Shown in pieces: positions 54,777-64,000 of a stretch of DNA of 64,000 bases (positions within the stretch are counted from its first letter, which is position 1; each line of letters begins with the position of its first letter). Both the position numbers and the translations under genes were made by a program. The notes beneath the pieces are model-generated. The model searched no databases, had not been told where the DNA came from, and saw nothing but the letters and a program-made list of their open reading frames with translations. The stretch comes from Klebsormidium nitens (taxonomy: Eukaryota > Streptophyta > Klebsormidiophyceae > Klebsormidiales > Klebsormidiaceae), in the NCBI GenBank assembly GCA_000708835.1, contig DF237106.1, positions 105,021-169,020 of the forward strand. Reading direction: 5' to 3'.

Positions 54777-57490
54777 CCCGCCTCTTGAAGTCACGGCGAG
54801 GCGGCCAGATACGCTGATACTGAAACTATGTACTACCTACTACTACGTACGAGTTGTGTTTTACAGTAGGACTGTTGCGTAATTTCTGACGTCACGTCTC
54901 TTGTTTGCCAAATGGCAGTAGCTCGGTAAGCTAGAAAAGATATCTTTGAGAAAGGAGGTGCTGGCGGCTGACGTCGAGGGACAAGTGGCATCCGCATGCG
55001 TCAGAGCTAGCACGTAGACATGCCACGGAGGACAGCGACAAAAGCCGTCTTATCCCGCTATTTCCGCTCCAAATCAGAGTCCCGTGAAAGACTCGACAAG
55101 ACAAATCCGAGTCAGCTCAATCAGTGCTTTCAGTGACTTTCGAGTTTGACTGTGACTAGTGACAGTTGACAACATCAACAGCACGCGCAAGCACCGTTCG
55201 TGGCCCCTCCTCGATTGCTCCGACGGCTCTCCAAGGGTCCACTTGGCACGATAATTCAGTTTGAAATCTCCAGTACGGAATATTCTGACGTCAGTAGTCA
55301 TGTCAAAAGCGAATTTTCCACTACGTACTGAGCTCATTCTGTTGCTCTGCGCTTTGCAAACAATCTCGCTTTTGCCACTTGCTCGATGCAGGGCCATTCT
55401 CCTCTGGTACACAAGGCAGCTGCAAAGGCCACAATATTGAAACCTCTTCGCAAGCACTTATGATGCAATTGCAGCCACCATCTAGGCGCTGGAATCAGAA
55501 TCTTTGGCGAAAGACATGAACGGCCGAGCTACGTCGACAATCACCTCTTCAACGGGACGGTCCGTTCCGCTTTTCCGGGCTTCACCTTTCCGTTTCTGCA
55601 AACGTATCAGCCGCGAGACACGTTCGGCCGGCTTATGATTGAGACGAATATATCGCCAGTACCCTTGGATGGTGAGTTTTGTTTGGGAACAGGGAAAATA
55701 CGAATTTCACAGGCTTGATTCGTCTTGTCGGGCATAATGGCACCTGACTGTCAGGGCGTCGACGGCAGGCAACATTTTCTCTCGAGGCGCCAGAGTTTTA
55801 CTGCTCACCGACGTCCTAACGGAGCGGCGGAATATTTGGTAGCTATAGAGAAGCCAAGTTGGTTTTGACATAAATCGTGTACTAAATGAAACAGTACGCT
55901 CGACGCTGCAATGCTTTTGAATCCAGTTTGTGAAAAGCTATTGTTCAAGGCTATGAATCGAAGCAAGCTCATCAGGAGGGTCGGCGATCAGGATCAGAGA
56001 AGAGCTCATTCCAGATACGAGTCCCGCTCTCGGTTGAGTTCCGCCGCGACCGACACGCTCACCTTTTCGGCTTTCAGAAGTTCTTACTCTCTGTCCCTAA
56101 AGAATCGAGCCGACTTTTAAACTGAGTGCCTGACTCGGGTAGATGCCGTCAGGAGTCTGTCAATCCAAGTTCTTGCACAAAAGTGTCGTAGTAAGAACCG
56201 TTTCGAGAAGCTCCTACTACTCTGGCGCCCAGCCATGCACTTGCCGCCCCCAAAGTTGCCATCTGGAGGTGCATTTGAAACGTCCATTCAAACTAGTGAC
56301 GTCAATGCTGAATCACTAACTACCTACCGTATTTGGGTGCGAGTAAATATCCAAGCCGGTAGGGGCTCATGCGCCAATTACGATTCACAATGTAGGTAGG
56401 GAGGCGCGCCCCGCGCGCGGCTGGCATACGTACTCCTCCGTCGTACGCACGTACGTCACGTGCCTCACTGACGAAGTTCGGGACTACCCGGTATGAAGCA
56501 GCAGACGGTTGCTGGCAGTCAGCTTTAAGTATCGATCGATCAGTGAGCTTGATGAGCTACCTAGATATCGACCGTTCGCAAACTTGAAATAGTTCTCCAC
56601 AAGTGATTCGACCTCGATTTGTTGGCACGAGATTTCCCTCGGCTTACCGTCTTGGTCTTGGACTTATCATCACGAAGAATGATGAACGGGGGATGAACGT
56701 GAACGGTGAATATTGGGACTCGAGAGCAAGGAAGATGAGGTGATAAATCAGAGGGGAAACGTACGTTAGCAGTCTCAAGGCTCGCAACCCAACTTTCTTT
56801 GACTGTGTGAGAAGGGATGTGAAAAGACGGTCAAATCCAGTTACTTTTTCAGAGAGAGAAGGATGCCCTATATTGTCCTGTAAATGACCGTGGCTGCTCA
56901 TGAGCCGCGAGGAGGGACAGATCCCGATGTCCAAAACACGGTGAGGGTTCACACCATACGGATCTCGTCAATCGTTTTAATTGCAGCTCCTTCCGAGTTT
57001 ATCCATCGCGTGAACTTTCGACAAGCTCTTGTGGTAGTGGCATGCAGTTGTCCTCTTTGAAGGTGTTCGAAGGTTCTGCAGAGTCAATTGAATAGATGAA
57101 AGCGTTTACCCGCCCCAACTTGTTCGAAGTGATTAATTGCACTCTTGCACATTTGCTCTGCGTAGGTCATGGCCGATCGAACCCGGATCGAACCAGTCAC
57201 CGCCTAGCGCACGCATTGTTGAAGCTTTGTAAGAGGACTTCCTGTATATTGGCAGCTTCAGCTTCCTTTCTCCATATATTGGCAGCTTCGTTTCTCCAGT
57301 ATCTCCGCCGAGCCATGCAACAAGTTCCAGTGACTCGTTCCACTTTGACGCGCGCTTGCTGTCCTCTAAGTGCTCTTCGACTAGTGACAACATAGTTATA
57401 ATCTACGTTTTTGGTCACACAGTCTACTAGTTCCTTCTTGCAGTCAGAAGAACCTAATACAATGTCCTGACAACTGGCTGAGAAAGACAG
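54777..57490. other. Intergenic region with one possible exon
   Basis: Apart from the candidate exon at 55500-55672, listed separately, no coding sequence was recognised. Two short direct repeats (ATATTGGCAGCTTC) lie at about 57245-57290. Confidence 0.4.
55500..55672 (+). other. Possible orphan exon, product unknown
   Basis: Between a CAG acceptor-like site at 55497 and a GGTGAG donor at 55671-55676, one plus-strand frame reads IFGERHERPSYVDNHLFNGT, then SAFPGFTFPFLQTYQPRDTF and ETNISPVPLDG. Its composition is protein-like, unlike the other two frames. No partner exons were found. It may belong to a gene I failed to assemble, or to a decayed copy. Confidence 0.3.
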
Positions 57491-60400
57491 TCATAAATCA
57501 ACTTCCGCTTCCTCCGATCTGGCACCCTTCAACAGCCCGACTGCGTGCTCTATCCGACGTATCAGAGGTTTGTCAAAGTCGTATCCGGAGTACCTGCAGG
57601 AGGCAACACGTTCGATCAAGCATCGAAAAGCGATGCGAAACAGAGTCATATGGGGAAAGGTGCCTTCCCTCAGCTCTAGCTCGATCAAGATTGCACCTGT
57701 AATGTCGACAAGGTCACCAATTAGACTCATGCGAATTCCCCGTTTTGCCGGATGCTTGTGCGACATGGTGCCAGTTTTGCCGGATGCTTATACGACATGG
57801 TGCCAAGAGCTCTTGACGATTTTAGGAGCTCTTGACGATGTCGTTCTCGGCACAAGCGAGCGCGCTTCTACTAAAAACCTATCGTCTCAAGGCAGCCTGT
57901 GAACATCGTCACCAGCGCTCGCTAAACGATCCGCGTCCTGCCAAGTGCCCTTGCACACCGATCTTCTACAGTTTGGGCGCGGAATCTTCCGAATCCAGTA
58001 TTCCTTTGTAAACTTCGAAATGAGCAATCTCTCTTCAGAAGCCTACGGTTGTTCAATCCCTCATTGGTCACCTCGCTTGAATGCGAACCGTACCTTGAAG
58101 GACCGGTTTCTCTGTGGATCTAACGGCAAACTTCAAAATGCCTTTCGCACTGCTCACCGCTTCTTGGCGACCAGTAAAGCTTCCTCGGCTGCAGAGAGGT
58201 CGCTCTTCCGGTGGTAGATTTCCCCGACGCCAACCCAGGAGTACGGCACGATGTAGAACTCTTCTCTGATCTCCCTCTGGGCATTAAGAATGGCCTGCGA
58301 AGAAGGCCGCCCCAGTTACAAAGTAGAGCTACTTTCGGGATTCGAACGGCAATCAAGGACCGGAGCACTAAATGACGATTGAACGATCGTTCTGAACAAT
58401 CTTGCTTCTTTCTCCTTCGTAAGAAGGCCTTCGTAAGAAGGACCACGACAGACTCGGGGGTGTCAGAAAAAAGCACGTGACACACTACAATGCCACGGGA
58501 GAAGAAGCGTTTGACACGCCACACCAGACTGCACATTTGGGTCAGGTTCTCGACGGGCTTCCTCGAGATCTGTCAGCGTTCTGGTTACGTCATTCCTACT
58601 GATGCTGACAGTATTGGTGTCATCAGATGGAACCGGAGACTTCAACGTGACAGATTAGAAGCTATTCCACAACGGCCATTTGAGAATTCGCTTCTCGGCA
58701 AGTGCAGATCGGAAGGAAAAGGCGGCTAAAAGTGACACCAAACACATTCCGCTCGGACTTCATGAGGGCGCGCACTGAGCGGAACTAGCTTCCAATCGCA
58801 GGGACGCCCTAACTGCATGCCAGAGTTGGTATCAGAAGTGGGGCTATTTTTCGTCACCCTCTGAAATTACATGATTTGAAAGTCTACCTCTTCCACCGGA
58901 GAGCCCTTGTAGAGTACGCGTCTTAACAAGCACCTAGGCCAATATCAAACAACACAGTTCATGATCTAAATCGTTCTATTTTATATCTTTGCTTCTCTTT
59001 CATGAATGTTTACCTTGTAGCAGTCCAATGCCAAGTCGTCCCGTTTGACGCCCACCAGCGACTGAGCCAAGCAAAACATATACACCGCACTCTCATCGTC
59101 AACGATAGGCACCGTTCCGGGGGGCTTGTCAACTCCCTCAACCCACCCCCTCGTCGTCTCTTTTTCTGCAGCCACGTGGCCGATAGAAGCTCCCGGTTTT
59201 TGCAACCCGGTTGCGAACTCTGTGAAACGGATGTCTTTCGCCGAAGCGTTCGAATCAAGTTCCGTGTCCAGATACGTCCGCGTTTTTCGCCGGTCCAGGA
59301 CACGTGCGTTAGTCCTACATAGCGCGTCTTCCGCGTCCCGTTCAAAGTCCGCCGCTCCGCTTGGCGCCGGACTGTTCATCCTCGCACCGCTCTCAGACTC
59401 TGGCTCCGCTGAACCGTCGAACGAACCGGCTCCACTGGACACGTGGCAACGCGCAATTTGAAGAAGCTTCAGCGCTCCTCGGAAGTCCTTTATTTCAATG
59501 CTGCTGTGAACGGGGAGGATGGCCCGGTCGAACTCGCTCATGCCGCCCCGCTTGATGTACAATCGCGCGCGCCGGGCAGCGTACTGGTCGAACGTGAAGT
59601 GCTTTCTAACGTAGCCGGCGACCTGCACGCAGAAGAAGGTTCTCAGATGTTGCGCATTGAGGAGGGGGAAGACGTGGTTGCTTCGGTACCACTCAGGAAC
59701 GGTTGAGGAGGAAGCCCGTCGGTGCTTTCAAGAGGTTTGAGGTTAATAATATGTCGTGTTGAGGCAACGTACAGACATGCGACAAAGAAAGGTAGGAGAG
59801 ACGAGCTAGCCAACCGCCACGTCACTTCCGAATGGACTTAGAGAATTATGGCGCTCACGCCAGGTGAACAACGTGCTTGCGAAAAGGTGGCTTGGCAGGT
59901 CCGTATGCCTTACCCAAAAGTCGTTATTTACAACTAGAAGCAAAGTAAATCTGGCCATGTGCGTATTTACGTTGTAGGAAGTAGCTTGCCTCTAACCTAT
60001 ACACGTCCCGTGACTTCCAAACTTCTTGCTCGACTCTCAAGGACAGACAAGCGGCTCACAAATTGGCCCGCAAAACGCAGCAATGGCAACAGACGAGGTC
60101 CGGAATGACGTCACCGCGGTAACGTCACTCACCGACGTCATGGCCGCCGTTGCTTCCTTCCTCCGTCCCAGCAGGTCGAGCGCGCAGCCGAGCTGGTAGG
60201 CGCAGAAGGCGTGGTAGCTGGGCGACCGGAATTCCGCCAGGAACGGAACAAATCGCTCGACGGCGCGGGAATAGTCGCCAACGAGGAAGTGGCACCAGCC
60301 GATCTCGTACAGGCACATCAGCTGGAAGGGCCGGACCTGAACAGGAGTCCAATGACGTCAGCCGAAAGTCGTACCAGAAAGGAGCATCAGAGAAACGTCA

Positions 60401-63400
60401 GCTTAGGCAAGCAGGCCTGGAAACATGGAGAAGGGGCAACTGGAACGGTCGGACAAAATACAGAGTTTCGTCCGTCGTGAGCTGACTTTGGACCTTCAAA
60501 GGCCGCCCAGAGGACTCATACAGGACGTACGTCGTACTGGAGACGTCAGCTCCCGACGACGTCACCACAGACGTCGGCCATTATCAAAAGCGTTGTTTGA
60601 CAATTGAGTCAGAGCTGTGGCGGACATCGGACCAAAGTGACAGGGTAAGACACCTTTCAATCAGGATTCTACATTTCCACCGTCAGCTGCAAGCTTAAAG
60701 CTTATTACTTGTCAACAGACAAGGCGCACAGTTAAAGATAAGGAGAACCAGGACATCCGTTGAAGATTGAAGCAATGACGGTGCTGCGAGACGAACCTCT
60801 GAGCTGGCTGCGTGCGCTCTCTCGAACCGCTCAATTGCTAGATCCAAGCCTCCCCTGACTCGGGCGAGATAGCCGCCCAGGTACTGGAAGAGCGCAGAGT
60901 GCGTGCCCTTGCTCTCAAATCTGCGAACGCAATCTCGCTGTCAGAATGCATTGTCGAGCGGACTTCAAGTCGTTAGGGTTGAGCCAAAGTGATCCCGCCA
61001 GTGTGATCTAGTGACGAATACGAACGCCTTGGATGTCTTGTCACTTTTCAGGACAGCACCGCTGTCGTGTTCCGGTACGTGACGGGAGAGCTGTAGTGGC
61101 CAAAAGGCTTCAGGTGCTTGCTACTGGATTTGGCCCCTGTAGCTGAAGCACACGAAAACGCAAAGATTTGACCCTCAAAATATTCTTTTTGACCGTCGCC
61201 GTTCCCCTACGAGCATCGAGCGCCGCCTCCCTCCAGGATGGTAACCCAGAAGAGATTCATCACTCATCACCAAATGATCTATTGTCTTCCAGCCTTGGAA
61301 CGAGACCCCACCTCTCAGTCGCTTCCTCGAACAGCCTCTCTGCTCGCTCCCTCGCCTTGAAGAAGAACGTGTCTTGCCAGATTAGCAAAAGGTACGCTGC
61401 GTAAACCCTGTTTCCCCCCGCGCAAATGCACTCGCGCAGCTGCGGCTGACTCGCGCTTTGGTCACCCTTGAACCCCAGGGACTCGACGATCCACTTGAAG
61501 GCTGGGGGAACCAGCGAGACGAAGAAGTGGAAGCCGCCGATTCCTGTGAGGAGCGAGCGGGAGTGTGGTGGTCAGAATTGATGAGAATGAATTTGAGGAA
61601 GGCGTCTTGGATTTTGAGGGTGTGGTCTGAAAACGGCTCTGATCATATGCCGCAGGCCTTGGCTAAAGCCCCCGAGTTCTGTGATATGTCTGGGCTGGCC
61701 CTTTCGACAATCTGATGGGACATAGGTTGGCTGAGAATCGGTTTAGAACGTCCCGTTTGAAGACCGAAGTTTGGCCTACTTTTCGTTGATTCCTTCCGTG
61801 AGAAACAGAGTCTGGCTTTCTTCCATCTCAAAAGCGGGCACGAAAACCAGACAAGGTGAAGTTAAGTACCGACAACTTCGTGTGAGAGTCTGGCTCGGAC
61901 TCTCTCCTCAGGCAAGGCCTACGCAGTTCTTCTGCGGCAGTGGTGTGCCCGTTTGCGCCTTGCCTGCAATTGAATAATGAATAACGACGCAAAAACACGG
62001 AATGCTCAACTTACCGTCACAGAAAAATGTAAGATGACAGTTGCAGAGAGTGAAGGTTCATATTGAGATTGAGGGCCTACCGTATAAGATGTCTCCCCTG
62101 TCTGCAGATGCCAAAGCTTCTGCGCCAGATTGCTCCTTGCCATCTTTGGACCCAACTACATCCTCCTCGTATAGCTGCTGGTAGGCGTTCCAGCAGGACT
62201 TCAGCTGCAGACTCAGAACCCCGATCATTATAGGGCGTGCCTTGCTCGAGAGGGCCTACTACACATGGTAGGATACTTTGTGGGAGTTTTGTAAGAGTTA
62301 ATGTGTTTCAAATCCTGCTTAGTTCATCATGCTGTGTTATGGCATACAGATTTCTTGACTATGCTCTCACCCTGGTTGGGGAAGACCTTACTCCAAAACG
62401 GCGACATAAATTGAAAAGCTAGCATGAGTTGCAGCCATCCAAGCCGCTGTGCTGCTAGCGCTGAATGACTTACGTGTACAAACGCTAAGAAGAGATGAAA
62501 AATGCACAGGAGGCCACAGAGTCGTCTCACGAGCCCTTCTTTGTCCCACTGTGCATCTTTTTTGAGCTTTTGGTCCACTCTCAAGCACAAAGGTCACTTT
62601 TCAAGAGGCATAAGTGCATTTGTTGCTAGTGGCGCATGTAAGACACCTTTCCACACATTCATGTCTGATCGAAGATAAAGTTGCACCTAGAGTCGTATCT
62701 GTGCGGACAAGTGCATGCGCAGAAATCCTGGGCCCTCACCTTGAGCGCTCCCGTGACATATGACGACGCTGTCCCCAGTCTGAAAAGAAGGAGTGCCTGA
62801 AGCAGGTGTGAATGCGCCCTGGTTACCCGGAAGTGTAGGATGCGCCCCCGTGTGCATGCAGGATCGGCTGCAAGCTTCTTTGACCGTCCAAAAGGCAGAA
62901 GCCTTCTCATCCCACGAGATGCATGAGGCTGGACCACTTCGATGTTCAAGTCGGCTAAATTGACCGCCTCCTGTAAAGATTGAGAACACGTTCAGCATAC
63001 CAAAAAGGCGTGGGTAGGAGGTTACAATTGTGGATGCAACAATGGACTCAGAAGCAAGGGGTGGAATGGTGCTTTTCTGGATCCTCGAGTCCGCTAATTA
63101 GCTTTGATCCCCCTTGTAGAGCAATCAAGGAAGCCTATGTCAATCCTAATTTCACATCTGCTCTTAGAAGGGGTACTTCGTGGGGAAGGGCAAAGATTTT
63201 CCACCCAGCCACAGTATTTTGTATGACAAGGTGCGTCTAGCTAGCGCAATCTCAAAAGCTCATGTGCAGAGTTCAAAAGGTTCTCAGGCCTCTTGAACTC
63301 GAACTGGTGCTCGTTGGAAACTTATTTGGTACGAGATGGTACCAGGACAGTTTGAGATGCAGGATGAGGAAACCACCGCACCACCACCAAGCGAAGGACA

Positions 63401-63740
63401 TCATTTTTAGCCTGAGGCACAATATCACAAAAACACTAGATCTGATTCTCCGGAATCATGTACTAGAGTGGGACAGTTGATGGTACTCTGTTGAGGAGAT
63501 CAGAACAGACACCGCCATGAGAGTAAGGCATTGCAAAGGTCTACATGAGTTCCTTCTTGTCCTCTGAGATGATGCCGCGCCAGAATACCGCTTCTCCCCA
63601 CAGCATTGCAGCTTCAACGTCTGCATCTTTATCTTCTCTTGCGAGAAACTGGAATGTGCGGCCAGCCTGTTCGAGCTGGAGACGTGCGAGCTGGCGGATG
63701 CCTGTCTCCATCCTAGTTTCAAAGTGGTGGGAATGTGGGA
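57491..63740 (-). CDS. TTC39/IML2-like tetratricopeptide repeat protein, 5' end uncertain
   Basis: Nine minus-strand exons join in phase: about 63740-63545, 62779-62740, 62204-62081, 61543-61312, 60920-60797, 60336-60133, 59622-59014, 58294-58158, 57593-57491. Family marks in order: SYVTGALK|LKSCWNAYQQLY; GGFHFFVSLVPPAFKWIVES with SLGFKGD; SALFQYLGGYLARVRGGLDLAIERFERA; LMCLYEIGWCHFLVGDYSRA and SPSYHAFCAYQLGCALDLLG; AGYVRKHFTFDQYAARRARLY; YIVPYSWVGVGEIYHRKSDL; and a C-terminus ending EEAEVDL. These match the TTC39 and yeast Iml2 family over its whole length. Iml2 acts in lipid-dependent clearance of protein inclusions, and TTC39 proteins are linked to lipid metabolism; neither role can be read from this sequence. 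The 59014-59622 exon contains a disordered insert rich in Ser, Gly and Glu. The first exon's upstream edge is not resolved, and the true start may lie beyond the window. Confidence 0.87.
57742..57839. repeat. Nested tandem duplications in the last intron of the TTC39-like gene
   Basis: A 32-bp unit (57742-57773) is repeated directly at 57774-57805 with two mismatches. It is followed at once by a 14-bp unit GAGCTCTTGACGAT at 57807-57820, repeated at 57826-57839. Confidence 0.85.
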
Positions 63741-64000
63741 TCTGCCACAAAGATTGGTGTGGCACCATTCCTCGTCCGGCAGACGGAACATGTTCAGTGA
63801 AATGAAAGGCAACTAGCAGGTCGTGTTCTTCGGTGAATCCACCTACGAGGCCAGGCTGTAGCCTTAGAGGCGGCTTGTTGAGAGCCAGTTGCGTCAGGGA
63901 AGTCCCCCAGAAAGGAGCCACTTCACCTTCTTCAGAGTGGCAGGAGCATATAAACGTTATATTCCTTCATCGACAATGCCTTATGCAGATACTCATATTA
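63741..64000. other. Window edge, unresolved
   Basis: A minus-strand frame stays open to 63921 (MAPFWGTSL), and could be the 5' part of the TTC39-like first exon or its 5' UTR. I could not decide which. Nothing else is seen. Confidence 0.3.

Noticed and set aside
62800-62860. AHSHLLQALLLFR stretch as part of the TTC39-like protein
   Set aside because: This hydrophobic run is the translated pyrimidine tract before the acceptor at 62780-62782; the exon starts at 62779.

Overview
The window is nuclear DNA from a photosynthetic eukaryote, most likely a green alga of the streptophyte line; a Klebsormidium-like charophyte is my best guess. Three things support this. Coding blocks are GC-rich and split by many GT-AG introns, most of them a few hundred bases long. 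One gene encodes the plastid phylloquinone methyltransferase MenG. Another encodes a TALE homeodomain protein. The species guess is inference and I could not test it. There are two assembly gaps (21601-21870 and 33538-33557). I rebuilt genes by joining exons whose splice phases agree, so coordinates are exact to the base where a GT/AG pair and phase both fit.

Layout. 1285-9259 (+): a very long TALE homeodomain transcription factor of about 1674 aa, with a PBC-type WFGNKR recognition helix. 10786-15883 (-): menG, complete in 8 exons. 17094-21317 (+): an STK16-type acylated protein kinase, 6 exons, 347 aa. 21534-21920: a 38-bp inverted repeat flanking the large gap. 22935-25839 (-): an unrecognised three-helix membrane protein, probably organellar; its intron carries a 7-copy minisatellite that repeats the 3' splice site. 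27255-28086 (+): a small IFI6/IFI27-like (ISG12) membrane protein followed by a strong hairpin. 29782-45086 (+): a giant 19-exon cell-surface protein of about 2770 aa with signal peptide, beta-helix, proline-rich hinge, cadherin-like and Ig-like repeats, about 8 membrane helices and a basic cytoplasmic tail. 46330-50726 (+): a membrane-anchored Ala/Pro/Lys-rich repeat protein. 52741-54611 (-): a small secreted cysteine-containing protein with a TATA box. 57491 to about 63740 (-): a TTC39/IML2-like TPR protein, 5' end uncertain or cut by the window.

The genes do not form an operon or an obvious pathway; each has its own promoter space. The most original content is the giant surface protein at 29782-45086, which looks like a wall-contacting sensor or channel-like receptor built from exon-sized modules. 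The TALE factor is next: it retains a recognition helix seen in animal PBX proteins rather than in plant KNOX or BELL proteins. No tRNA, rRNA, CRISPR array or intact transposon was recognised.
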